From Pseudodesulfovibrio senegalensis (GTDB lineage: Bacteria > Desulfobacterota > Desulfovibrionia > Desulfovibrionales > Desulfovibrionaceae), in the NCBI RefSeq assembly GCF_008830225.1, contig NZ_WAIE01000003.1, positions 295,494 to 359,493 on the forward strand: a stretch of 64,000 bases of DNA, given 5' to 3'. A model generated the notes under the pieces. The model worked only from the letters and a program-made list of their open reading frames with translations. It had not been told where the DNA came from and searched no databases. Below, one piece after another: positions 1 through 7,954 of the stretch (positions are counted from its first letter, which is position 1; each line of letters starts with the position of its first letter). The translations under genes and the position numbers were made by a program.

Positions 1-324
1 TTCCTGTACTACAATTTCCACGGCATCCGTAAATGGGGCTTCGGCTACATCAAGCATTTCATGGGCCCGGTGGCCGCGCTCGCGCCGCTGATGCTCGTGC
101 TTGAGCTGATCTCCCACTTCGCACGTCCGCTTTCGCTGACGCTGCGTCTGTTCGGCAACATCCGCGGCGAGGAAATCGTCCTGATCTTGCTGTTCTTCCT
201 GGCGCCGGTGTTCTCCACCGTGCCCATGTACTTCCTGTTCCTGCTTGCAAAGACCATCCAGGCATTCATTTTCTTCATGCTGGGTACCATCTATCTGCAG
301 GGCGCTCTCGATCACGCGCATTAG
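1..324 (+). CDS. atpB: ATP synthase F0 subunit a, C-terminal part (truncated by window edge)
   Basis: This is the C-terminal 107 residues of the membrane a-subunit, which carries ions to the c-ring. The frame is open from base 1 and ends at TAG 322-324. The signature LTLRLFGNI contains the conserved stator arginine that faces the c-subunit carboxylate. It is followed by two hydrophobic helices typical of the a-subunit C-terminus. The gene is followed by atpE after 71 bases, and the two form the membrane half of a split ATP synthase whose other genes lie at 23.3-29.2 kb. The start is outside the window. The family call is secure. Confidence 0.95.
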   Translation, partial: FLYYNFHGIRKWGFGYIKHFMGPVAALAPLMLVLELISHFARPLSLTLRLFGNIRGEEIVLILLFFLAPVFSTVPMYFLFLLAKTIQAFIFFMLGTIYLQGALDHAH

Positions 325-395
325 GAACGGATACTGAATTTGGGGAAATGGTCGTCTGACCACAACTATATTACAACTCTATGGAGGAGTTCACG

Positions 396-701
396 ATGAA
401 AGCTCTGAAAACCATTCTGACCACTCTGGCTATGACCCTGGCTGCCACCGCTGCCTTTGCTGCCGGCGACGCTACCGTTGCTGCCGCCACCGCATACGCA
501 ACCGCTCTGGGCATGGGCCTGGCCGCCGGTCTCTGCGGCATCGGTCAGGGCATGGGCCTCAAGGGCGCCTGCGAAGGCACCGCCCGCAACCCCGAAGCCG
601 GTTCCAAGCTGACCACCACCCTGATCCTCGGCCTGGCATTCATCGAATCCCTGGCTATTTACGCTCTGGTTGTCTGCCTGATCCTGCTCTTCGTCAAGTA
701 A
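396..701 (+). CDS. atpE: ATP synthase F0 subunit c (proteolipid)
   Basis: The rotor ring subunit has 101 residues, longer than the usual 75-90. The extra length is an N-terminal stretch ending in AATAAFA that resembles a cleavable signal peptide. The mature hairpin follows: helix 1 with GIGQG, the polar loop ARNPEA, and helix 2 with the ion-binding Glu in [10 protein letters not shown]. The Gln in helix 1 and the Glu-Ser pair in helix 2 match three ligands of sodium-binding c-rings such as Ilyobacter, but the Thr after the Ser is Leu here. An upstream in-frame ATG at 381 was rejected because GGAGG at 383-387 is well placed for 396. A terminator follows. Confidence 0.95.
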   Translation: MKALKTILTTLAMTLAATAAFAAGDATVAAATAYATALGMGLAAGLCGIGQGMGLKGACEGTARNPEAGSKLTTTLILGLAFIESLAIYALVVCLILLFVK

Positions 702-723
702 GCTTGACAACGCACGATTTATA

Positions 724-748
724 GGGGAGGTTCCGGCCTCCCCTTTTT
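724..748 (+). terminator. Rho-independent terminator after atpE
   Basis: A perfect 7-bp stem (724-730 with 737-743, GGGGAGG/CCTCCCC) is followed directly by five T. It separates the atpBE transcript from rex. Confidence 0.85.
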
Positions 749-756
749 AAAGCAGA

Positions 757-780
757 GCCATGTTAAAAAATTCACATGGC
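757..780 (+). promoter_or_regulatory. Rex operator upstream of rex (autoregulation)
   Basis: TGTTAAAAAATTCACA at 761-776 matches the known Rex consensus TTGTGAA-N4-TTCACAA at all but one base of its inner 12 defined positions. It sits in a larger inverted repeat, GCCATG (757-762) with CATGGC (775-780). It lies 30-50 bases upstream of the rex start, so self-repression relieved by NADH is expected. That role is inferred from the Rex family. Confidence 0.75.
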
Positions 781-810
781 AAGCCCGGACAACACCGGGA
801 AAGACACACA

Positions 811-1449
811 ATGAAAAGCGAACACATCCCCAAGGCTACCATCGGCAGACTCGCCGTCTATATTCAGGTCCTCGAAAATCTTCTCCGGGACGGGACAGAG
901 GTTATTTCCTCGGAAAAACTCGCCAGTGCCTGCTCGGTTAACTCCTCGCAAATACGTAAAGACCTCGCATACTTCGGTGAATTCGGAGTGCGCGGTGTCG
1001 GGTATTATGTGCAGGAGCTGATCACGTCCATCAAGCATTCGCTGGGCATCGACAGGGTCTGGAACTGTGCGCTCATCGGCGTGGGCAACCTGGGCACGGC
1101 CCTGTTGCGCCACCATGATTTCGAGCAGCGGGGTTTTGTCATCAAGGCCGCATTTGATTGCGACCCGGACAAGATCGGCAAGGAACTCGAGGGTATGGAA
1201 ATCGTCTGCCCCACCCACCTCAAGAATCAGGCCAAGGAGCGGGGCATCGAGCTGGGCATCATCACCACGCCTCCGGACCGTGCCCAGCGAGCCGCCAACC
1301 ATCTGGTTGACGCGGGCATCAAGGGGATCGTCAACTATGCTCCGGCCAGAATCAACGTTCCCCCGCATATACCAGTGGAATACGTGGACTTTTTCGACCA
1401 TCTGTATTCGCTGGCCTTCCAGGTGACGCTGGGAAATTTCGAGGGTTAG
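811..1449 (+). CDS. rex: Redox-sensing transcriptional repressor Rex
   Basis: The protein has 212 residues, normal for Rex. An N-terminal winged helix (about 1-80) carries the recognition segment NSSQIRKDLAYFGEFG. A Rossmann domain follows with GVGNLGTALL, the NAD(H) dinucleotide loop, and a C-terminal swapped helix ending near YSLAFQV. Rex senses the NADH/NAD+ ratio and in Desulfovibrio controls sulfate-reduction and energy genes. The ATG at 760 would add 17 residues but lies inside the operator, so 811 is chosen. It sits directly behind atpBE, an arrangement I recall from D. vulgaris. Confidence 0.95.
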   Translation: MKSEHIPKATIGRLAVYIQVLENLLRDGTEVISSEKLASACSVNSSQIRKDLAYFGEFGVRGVGYYVQELITSIKHSLGIDRVWNCALIGVGNLGTALLRHHDFEQRGFVIKAAFDCDPDKIGKELEGMEIVCPTHLKNQAKERGIELGIITTPPDRAQRAANHLVDAGIKGIVNYAPARINVPPHIPVEYVDFFDHLYSLAFQVTLGNFEG

Positions 1450-1459
1450 CCCTGCGAAT

Positions 1460-2149
1460 TTATGATCGGAAGCGGTATCCCACGCCGCGGACCGTCTCAA
1501 TCCATTCGGCATAGGGGCCGAGCTTTTGGCGCAGCCTGCGTACATGCGTGTCCACTGTGCGGGAATACCCTTCGAAGTGGGTGTCCCATACCGTGTCCAA
1601 CAAATGATCGCGGGTTTGTACCTTGCCCTGGCCTGAAATCAGTTCGGATAGCAGCTTGAACTCTGTTGCGGTCAGCGGGGTCGGTTCCTCGTCGATCTCG
1701 ATCTGGTGCGCTTCGAAGTCCACCTTGATGCCTTCGCGTTCCCAGGCGGACGGCCGGGCCGTGTTGTCACTGCCGGCTGCACGGCGCAGCACGGCCTTGA
1801 TGCGCAGGACCAGTTCCCGGGGGCTGAACGGCTTGACCACGTAATCGTCCGCGCCCAGCTCAAGTCCCACGATGCGGTCGATCTCTTCTCCCTTGGCCGT
1901 GAGCATGATCACCGGCACGTTGGCCGTGACCGGCTCCTGCTTGAGCTTGCGGCAGACTTCTAGACCGTCCATGCCGGGCAGCATGAGGTCCAGCAGGATG
2001 ATGTCCGGGCGGAAGGTTCTGGATTTGTCCAGGCCCAGCTGTCCGTCTTCCACGGCCGCCACATCGAATCCCGAAGACGTCAGATTGTATTTGAGCAATT
2101 CCCGGGTATCCCGATGGTCTTCGACAACGAGAATCTTGTAGTCAGACAC
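1460..2149 (-). CDS. OmpR/PhoB-family response regulator
   Basis: This 229-residue two-domain regulator begins with GTG at 2149 behind AGGAGCA (2154-2160). The receiver domain (about 1-120) has the acidic pair VEDH, the phospho-acceptor Asp in ILLDLMLPG, Thr in MLTAKG and Lys in VVKPF. The C-terminal winged helix (about 130-229) ends in VDTHVRRLRQKLG and VRGVGYRF, typical of PhoB/PhoP-type DNA binding. No histidine kinase is adjacent, and the gene is convergent with rex. Phosphate regulation is possible from the PhoB-like sequence but cannot be told from here. Confidence 0.9.
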   Translation of the reverse strand: MSDYKILVVEDHRDTRELLKYNLTSSGFDVAAVEDGQLGLDKSRTFRPDIILLDLMLPGMDGLEVCRKLKQEPVTANVPVIMLTAKGEEIDRIVGLELGADDYVVKPFSPRELVLRIKAVLRRAAGSDNTARPSAWEREGIKVDFEAHQIEIDEEPTPLTATEFKLLSELISGQGKVQTRDHLLDTVWDTHFEGYSRTVDTHVRRLRQKLGPYAEWIETVRGVGYRFRS

Positions 2150-2404
2150 AGAGTGCTCCTTGATGGCAGATTGTATTTCACCGCAACCTATATACCAAAG
2201 TGCGTGTATGGCGGGTTACGATTCAGTAACAATTTTTCGCGGATGTGGGCATGGTGACCCATTTGTCCCATGCTTGGCAACAGTGGCATTGCTGTAAATC
2301 CAACTCATTGCTTTCCATGTCGTTTTTTTCTTGCGAATACGCTAAAGTGATGTGCGAATCCGGCCGATAGTATTGGAAACGTCCTGAAAATCGGAGCTTG
2401 CCAT

Positions 2405-2611
2405 ATGTATTACCACGGATTCGACAAACACTTTCCGTCCGGAAACAAGTATTGGACCATGTACGATGATCAGCTCATCGGCATGCTGTTTTCCAAGATC
2501 ATCAACAAGACGGTGAGCGTCGAACCCGAGGGTGAAGAGCTCGTGGACGAGATGGTCAACAATCTGTTCGATCTTTGCTTTTACATTAGCAAGGATTGTC
2601 ACGAATGCTGA
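2405..2611 (+). CDS. Small hypothetical protein (68 aa)
   Basis: I do not recognise this 68-residue ORF. It has a GGAG at 2393-2396 ahead of the ATG, is acidic in the middle, and ends in CHEC, with another Cys in LCFY. It has no signal peptide or membrane helix. It is probably real because it starts with a proper ribosome site, is transcribed alone, and ends shortly before a strong bidirectional terminator shared with the convergent receiver gene. Confidence 0.6.
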   Translation: MYYHGFDKHFPSGNKYWTMYDDQLIGMLFSKIINKTVSVEPEGEELVDEMVNNLFDLCFYISKDCHEC

Positions 2612-2644
2612 CCTGATTGTGTTTTGATGCTGCAATCCATTTTG

Positions 2645-2683
2645 CAGAAACGGCGCAGGGGACGGTCCTTTGCGCCGTTTCTG
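2645..2683. terminator. Bidirectional terminator
   Basis: A 13-bp perfect stem (2645-2657 with 2671-2683) contains an AAACGGCGCA/TGCGCCGTTT core and has T-rich flanks on both sides. It serves the small ORF on the plus strand and the receiver gene on the minus strand. Confidence 0.85.
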
Positions 2684-2684
2684 T

Positions 2685-3059
2685 TTATTGTTTGCCCAGT
2701 GCCCTGTTGACCGCGTCCACCAGCTTGCGGGTGTCGATGGGTTTGGTGAAGGTTTCAATGACGTCAAAGGCCTTTGCCAGTTCCACAATGGCCTCGGGGT
2801 TGAATGCCTCGCCCCCGGAGATGGCGATGAATTTGCTGGCAGGATCTTTTTCCAGAAGCTCACCCATGACTTGCAGCCCGCCCTTTTTGGGCAGAAATAT
2901 GTCGATGATGCTCAGGTCCACGGTGTTTTCCCGTGCGGCACGCATGGCTTCTTCTCCGTCCGAGGCCAGTATTGTCGTGTATCCTTCGGTCTCCAGCACG
3001 CTTTTGATCAGTTCCCGGATCATGGGGGCGTCGTCAACGATGAGGATCGTTTTGTTCAT
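2685..3059 (-). CDS. Single-domain (CheY-like) response regulator
   Basis: The 124 residues form only a receiver domain: VDDAP acidic pocket, phospho-acceptor Asp in SIIDIFLPKKGG, ISGG at the switch Ser position, and Lys in FTKPID. No output domain is present, so it acts by protein interaction or phosphotransfer. Its start overlaps the end of the upstream hybrid kinase by 26 bases, which implies translational coupling and makes it the likely phosphorelay partner of that kinase's HPt domain. That partnership is inferred from gene order. Confidence 0.9.
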   Translation of the reverse strand: MNKTILIVDDAPMIRELIKSVLETEGYTTILASDGEEAMRAARENTVDLSIIDIFLPKKGGLQVMGELLEKDPASKFIAISGGEAFNPEAIVELAKAFDVIETFTKPIDTRKLVDAVNRALGKQ

Positions 3060-5493
3060 GGCTTGTCTCGCTTGTTGCTGTTGGGTTCATGGAGGCGACA
3101 TGATCAATTGCAGCGCGCACTTCCTGCGCGAGAAGAGGCATTGCCCTCCGGGCCTCGGCCGTGTCGCTGTTGCTGCATAGAAATTCCATTTGTTCTGCAA
3201 GGGCTCCCGCTCGCATGGCGCCGATGGTTCGGGAATTCCCCTTGATGCTGTGTGCGGCGTGCTGGCCCTTTTCCATGTCATTGCTCTGGACTGCCTTTTC
3301 CAGTTGCGCCAGTTCGGGGGGCGTGTCGCGCAGGAATATTCGTTCCATGCTTTCCAGCAGGTCTTCCCTGTCGTTCATGCGTTCCAGGGCGGTTTTCCTG
3401 TCAAAGGGAGGCGTTGCTTCCTGCGCGGATTTCGTGGTTTCGTCCCGTTGTTGTTGCGTCGGGGGCTGCATGGTGTCTGGCCGCGACACTGTGCGGGCAA
3501 TGGTGTCGGAAAGGGCCTGAATGCGAATGGGCTTGGACAGGTAATCGTTCATGCCCACGCTCAGGAAACGCTCCCGGTCGCCTTTGAGGGCGTGGGCAGT
3601 GAGTGCGATGATGGGGATGTCCGGTGCCAGTACCCCGGAATTCCTGTCCCGGATGATGCGGGTGGCCGTGATTCCGTCCATTATCGGCATCTGCACGTCC
3701 ATGAGCACCACATCGAATCGTCCGGCCTTGAGCAGTTCCACGGCCTCGTATCCGTTTTCCACCTGAGTGACGTCATGCCCCTGTTCGCGCAGTACGGTTG
3801 CGGCCAGCTTGCGGTTCAATGCGTTGTCGTCGGCCAGCAATACGCTGAGGTGCGGCACTTCCTGCACCGGGTGTTCCCGGGTCGTGACGGTCCGCACCAG
3901 TTCCTCGGTGCGGCTTGTACGCAGGCGCACCGTGAAGGTGAACGTGCTGCCCCTGCCCTCGGTGCTGGTAACGGCGATGGTGCCGTGCATGAGCTGGACA
4001 AGTTGTTTGGAAATGGCCAGCCCGAGGCCGGAGCCGCCGAACCTGCGGGTAATGGATGCGTCGGCCTGCGTGAAGTCGTTGAAGATTTCCTTTTGCTGTT
4101 TCTTGGGGATGCCCACACCCGTGTCCCGAACCGAAAAGCGCAGCAGCACGGAGTCGTCTTCTGCTGTCTGGGCCATGGGTTCGCGGCGAACGCTCAGGGT
4201 CACGCTGCCGCGGGTGGTGAATTTGACGGCGTTGCCCATGAGGTTGATGAGAATCTGCCGCAGGCGCTGGGGATCGCCCAACAGTACGTCCGGAACATCT
4301 GCGCCGATGTCGTCGGTGATTTCCAGGTCCTTGTCTTCGGCCTGCACGCGGTGGATGCGCATGACCGAGGCGATGATTTCCGACAGGCGGAACGGCTCGA
4401 TTTCCAGCTCCATTTTGCCTGCCTCTATCTTGGAAAAATCGAGGATGTCGTTGATGAGGGTCAGCAGGGAATCGCCCGCCTCGACCACATGGTTGAGGTA
4501 TACGGTCTTTTGGCTGGGTTCGTCGGTGCGCAATGCCAGTTCGGCCATGCCGAGAATGGCGTTGAGGGGCGTGCGTATTTCATGGCTCATGTTGGCCAGG
4601 AACGCGGACTTGGCCCTTGCCGCACTGTCGGCCCTGCGTTTGGCTTCGATCAGGTGCAGGCTCTTGTCGGTGAGAATGCGGTTGAGGCCCTGCAGTTCCT
4701 GCGTGCGTTCGCGAACCCGCTGTTCCAACTCCGCGTGGGCTTGGCGGAGCTTGTTTTCTGCGTTTTTGCGCTCGGATATGTCGATGCCCAGCACCATGAC
4801 CATGCGTTCGCCGGAGCTGTCGGTCATGGGGTTGAATTGCAGGTGGAAGGTGCGGGAATCAGCCAGGGTCCATTCCTGTTCCACTGTGCTGTCGGAGCGC
4901 ATGGCCCTTTCCGGGGGGCATGCGGGGCAGAGTGTTGCGGAGCACTGCAGCAGCTGCCTGCAGCTTTTCCCTTTGGGGCTGCCGAATATCTTGCGGAAGT
5001 ACCGGTTGGCGTAGCGGATGGTGTGGTCCGGGTAGATGTGGAACACCAGCCCGGGCAGTGTTTCCATGAAGAATATCTGGCGTTGCTGCTCCCGGCGCAG
5101 GTTTTCGCCGGTGCGCCGAAGGTCGGTGACGTCCCGGGATATGACCGCCACTTGAGTCATGTCGTCATTTTCGTTGAAGATGCCGGTGAAGGTGTGGATG
5201 TATGTCCGGCCGTTGATATCTTCCTCGATGCGGGAGATTCCGTTCGTGCGCAGCGTCTCGCGCAGCCGGTCCCGGCGGGCAATGAACAGGTCGCGTGCAA
5301 TGAAATCCGTGAGCAGCCGTCCAAGGGTTTCTTCCGGGCTGCCGGATTCGAGCATGGAGCAGGCAGCCTGGTTTGCGGCCAGAATGTGGTCGGTCCGGGA
5401 CAGGATCATGGCCGGATTGTCGCTGGCCTCAAGCAAGCCGAGGGCAACGGCATTCGTGATGATTTCTGGTGGTTGGCGTTTGCTCGCTTTCAT
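3034..5493 (-). CDS. Hybrid sensor histidine kinase (PAS-PAS-HisKA-HATPase-REC-HPt)
   Basis: The 819-residue tripartite kinase has no membrane segment and is therefore probably a cytoplasmic sensor. Two PAS domains (about 17-130 and 145-245) are followed by a coiled coil (245-290), a HisKA with the phospho-His at about 304 in MSHEIRTPLN, and an ATPase with GDPQRLRQILINL and GSGLGL boxes. A receiver follows with Asp in VVLMDVQMPIMDG, then an HPt with HSIKGNSRTIGA. The second PAS holds a Cys cluster, CRQLLQC followed by CPAC, which could bind metal or sense redox. The layout matches BarA/TorS-like phosphorelays. The downstream receiver overlaps its end. Confidence 0.93.
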   Translation of the reverse strand: MKASKRQPPEIITNAVALGLLEASDNPAMILSRTDHILAANQAACSMLESGSPEETLGRLLTDFIARDLFIARRDRLRETLRTNGISRIEEDINGRTYIHTFTGIFNENDDMTQVAVISRDVTDLRRTGENLRREQQRQIFFMETLPGLVFHIYPDHTIRYANRYFRKIFGSPKGKSCRQLLQCSATLCPACPPERAMRSDSTVEQEWTLADSRTFHLQFNPMTDSSGERMVMVLGIDISERKNAENKLRQAHAELEQRVRERTQELQGLNRILTDKSLHLIEAKRRADSAARAKSAFLANMSHEIRTPLNAILGMAELALRTDEPSQKTVYLNHVVEAGDSLLTLINDILDFSKIEAGKMELEIEPFRLSEIIASVMRIHRVQAEDKDLEITDDIGADVPDVLLGDPQRLRQILINLMGNAVKFTTRGSVTLSVRREPMAQTAEDDSVLLRFSVRDTGVGIPKKQQKEIFNDFTQADASITRRFGGSGLGLAISKQLVQLMHGTIAVTSTEGRGSTFTFTVRLRTSRTEELVRTVTTREHPVQEVPHLSVLLADDNALNRKLAATVLREQGHDVTQVENGYEAVELLKAGRFDVVLMDVQMPIMDGITATRIIRDRNSGVLAPDIPIIALTAHALKGDRERFLSVGMNDYLSKPIRIQALSDTIARTVSRPDTMQPPTQQQRDETTKSAQEATPPFDRKTALERMNDREDLLESMERIFLRDTPPELAQLEKAVQSNDMEKGQHAAHSIKGNSRTIGAMRAGALAEQMEFLCSNSDTAEARRAMPLLAQEVRAAIDHVASMNPTATSETSHEQNDPHR

Positions 5494-5609
5494 GACTGTG
5501 CCGGGCTAGAAATATATGATCATGGCTGCACTGTTGCATAGCTCTGGTAAAAAGGCGATTATTTCCGGGCAGCCACGGGGAAAACTCCGGGGAAATGCGA
5601 GGAGGATGC

Positions 5610-6479
5610 ATGGATTTGCAGGGGACCGTGATACGACCGCCCAGCGAGGCCGGGAGCGTGCTGCTTCAGGTCACTCTGGGGTGTACGCACGGAAAATGCG
5701 CTTTTTGCGGAGCCTATCTGGACAAGCCGCGGTTTGGTGTGAAGGATCGCGACCAAGTGCTGGCCGATCTGGAATGGGCGGCGCGGCACAGGCCGGATGC
5801 GCGGCGGGTATTCTTGTGCGACGGCGATGCCATGAGCCTGCCTCTGGCCCGGCTGGAAGAGATTCTGGCCGCGGTGAAACAACGGCTGCCGAGGGTGACG
5901 CGGGTCGCGGCCTACGGCAACGCGCGCGGACTGCGCCACAAGAGCGCGCAAGAGTTGCAGCGGTTGCGTGAACGGGGACTGGGCATGGTCTACATGGGAC
6001 TGGAGTCCGGGGACGAAACCACGCTGGCACGCATGAACAAGGGCAGCACGGCCGCGAGCATCGTGGAGCAGGGCAGGCGCGTCATGGATAGCGGCATGAA
6101 GCTGAACGTGACCGTGATCAACGGTCTTGGCGGGGTGGAGCGTTCCATGGTTCACGCCCGGGAAACGGGCCGTGCCCTTTCCGAATTGGATCCGCATCAG
6201 GCCGCGGCCCTGAGCTTGATGCTTGTACCGGGGACCTCGTTGCACCGCGACAGCGAGCAGGGCCTTTTCACGGTTCCCGATGCCATGGGCATGCTCGCGG
6301 AGTTGCGGGAGATGATCGCCTGTTTGCATATGAAAGGGCTTTTTCTGGCCAACCACGCTTCAAACTATGTGCCTGTTCGTGCGCGCATGCCGCGCGACAA
6401 GGACGCGGTGCTGCTTGCGCTGGACAATGTGCTCGCGGGGGGCGGCGGCGTGCGCGACGAATCACTGCGCCGCCTGTAG
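5610..6479 (+). CDS. Radical SAM protein of unknown function
   Basis: This is a 289-residue radical SAM enzyme. The cluster motif is CTHGKCAFC, a Cx4Cx2C spacing found in a HemN/Elp3-like subgroup rather than the classical Cx3Cx2C. Strand-ending segments GLESGDE and NVTVINGLGG fit the SAM-binding barrel. The start at 5610 is preferred because GAGGAGG (5599-5605) stands just ahead; ATG 5595 would add five residues. It is divergent from the hybrid kinase and nearly touches the convergent EAL-HDOD gene. The substrate is unknown. Confidence 0.85.
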   Translation: MDLQGTVIRPPSEAGSVLLQVTLGCTHGKCAFCGAYLDKPRFGVKDRDQVLADLEWAARHRPDARRVFLCDGDAMSLPLARLEEILAAVKQRLPRVTRVAAYGNARGLRHKSAQELQRLRERGLGMVYMGLESGDETTLARMNKGSTAASIVEQGRRVMDSGMKLNVTVINGLGGVERSMVHARETGRALSELDPHQAAALSLMLVPGTSLHRDSEQGLFTVPDAMGMLAELREMIACLHMKGLFLANHASNYVPVRARMPRDKDAVLLALDNVLAGGGGVRDESLRRL

Positions 6480-6485
6480 GAAATA

Positions 6486-7748
6486 CTATTGGGGAGTGTC
6501 TGTCTTTTCGTTGTCCGAACCAAAGAAGGAATCGGCCCAGGAAAAGGCGTGCTGGTAGCTGACCGCGATGGTGCCGGGCAGCAGGTTCAGGGCCCGGGCA
6601 AGGGTGCCGACTTCGTCCCACCGGGAAGCCTCGATGGAGTGGGCCAGCCGGAGCCACGGGGAAAACTCGTTTTCCGTGCCGCACAGGGCGCGTTTGATGA
6701 CGTCGTCGATGGGCAGGTGCTTGACCAGATCCTTCATCTCCATGTCGAACATGGCGTCCAGCAGGGAAAAGAGTCCGAGCATGAACAGCTTGTCGGAAAT
6801 CTCCTCAAACCCGCCGCCAAGGGCCGCGGTTTCAAAAAGCTTGGCCCGGTGCGCGGAAAGGTAGGTCAGTTCGCGGGATTTTTCCGAGGGGCTCATATCC
6901 GTGAGGATGACCACGCGCAACCAGTTGCGGATGGGTTTCCACCCGGCCAGCACCACTGCCTGGCGAATGGAGGTGATGGTGGTGGCAAACCCGAAGTTCG
7001 GTGAATTCAGGAATGCCAGCAAGCGGTAGCTGATGGATACGTCTGCCTCAACGGCTTCGGCCAGCGCGTCGAAATCCGGCTCGTCGCGTTCAATGATCTC
7101 AAAGAGCTTGAGCCGCGTGATTTCATTGGATGAAATTTTTCGTCCGGAATCAACCTCGGGCTTGCAGTAGTAGAAGCCATGGAAAAGCGTGAATCCGTGC
7201 TTTTTGGCGCGGCGTTTTTCTTCAAGGGTTTCGACCCTCTTGGCCATGAGTTTGGCCTTGCTGTTCCTTGTCGTTGTTTGCACGAGGTCGCGCAGTTCAA
7301 AGTCGTCCTTGTTGTGCACGTCCACGATGAACACGTCTGCCAGGGCCCAGAGTTCTTCCTGGCCGGGCGTCCCCTCGAAATTGTTGATGGCCAGCAGGTA
7401 GCCTTCTTCACGCAGTTCTTCAAGGGCTGTGAGGAGTCTCGGAACTGCGGGTTCGCGCTCTTCAATGATCACGATGCCGCATTCGGAGCCAAGGGCGCGA
7501 TGGTAGCCGCTTTTCACGGCATCGGCTGGGAAATGGACCATGGTGCGGGCGGCTTGTTCGGTGCCGATGTTACACAGGGACATGTCGGCCAGCACACGCA
7601 TGGTGGCCTCGGCGTCGTCGGTGAACGTGGCCGACGTTGCATGCATGCTGTCACGAAATAGCAACATGTATGCCCATGTCTTGCCGTTTTCATCAAACAC
7701 GGGCTGTCTGGCGATGAAAACGTTTTCGTACGTCTTGTCCTGTGTCAT
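6486..7748 (-). CDS. EAL-HDOD domain signalling protein, EAL part degenerate
   Basis: The 420-residue protein follows the YuxH-type architecture. An N-terminal EAL-like domain (about 1-200) begins IARQPVFDENG, and an HDOD domain (about 210-400) follows with LLAFLNSPNFG and the region of IRQAVVLAGW. The catalytic glutamate of the EAL motif is lost: the usual YELLFR reads YMLLFR. Cyclic-di-GMP hydrolysis is therefore unlikely, and a binding or scaffold role is more probable. GGGAGA precedes the start. Such proteins are common in deltaproteobacterial signalling, and no partner is adjacent. Confidence 0.9.
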   Translation of the reverse strand: MTQDKTYENVFIARQPVFDENGKTWAYMLLFRDSMHATSATFTDDAEATMRVLADMSLCNIGTEQAARTMVHFPADAVKSGYHRALGSECGIVIIEEREPAVPRLLTALEELREEGYLLAINNFEGTPGQEELWALADVFIVDVHNKDDFELRDLVQTTTRNSKAKLMAKRVETLEEKRRAKKHGFTLFHGFYYCKPEVDSGRKISSNEITRLKLFEIIERDEPDFDALAEAVEADVSISYRLLAFLNSPNFGFATTITSIRQAVVLAGWKPIRNWLRVVILTDMSPSEKSRELTYLSAHRAKLFETAALGGGFEEISDKLFMLGLFSLLDAMFDMEMKDLVKHLPIDDVIKRALCGTENEFSPWLRLAHSIEASRWDEVGTLARALNLLPGTIAVSYQHAFSWADSFFGSDNEKTDTPQ

Positions 7749-7954
7749 GAGCGTCTCCCTTCATGCTCTAGTAATCGTTTCCGATACTGCCCCACAACGA
7801 GACGGTCGTCAATTAAACGAGTGCTTAAAAAGGTTTTTTTGCAAAGCCATACGGATGCGCTTGTGCTTTTCTTTGACCTTTGCAGACCCTGTGCTGTATG
7901 CATGGGCGAAGGTGACCACCCGGTCACTAATCACAACGATGCAGGAGGGCTGAC

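Noticed and set aside
760..810. Upstream start for rex at ATG 760
   Set aside because: It lies inside the Rex operator. The resulting extension has no family match, while 811 gives the normal length.
2150..2404. Sigma-54 promoter before the 68-residue ORF
   Set aside because: TGGCA and TTGC elements occur near 2276-2296 but their spacing is 13 instead of 10 bases between GG and GC.
3190..5541. 783-codon plus-strand ORF
   Set aside because: It is the shadow of the hybrid kinase gene on the other strand. Its composition is typical of an antisense GC-rich frame and it has no domain.
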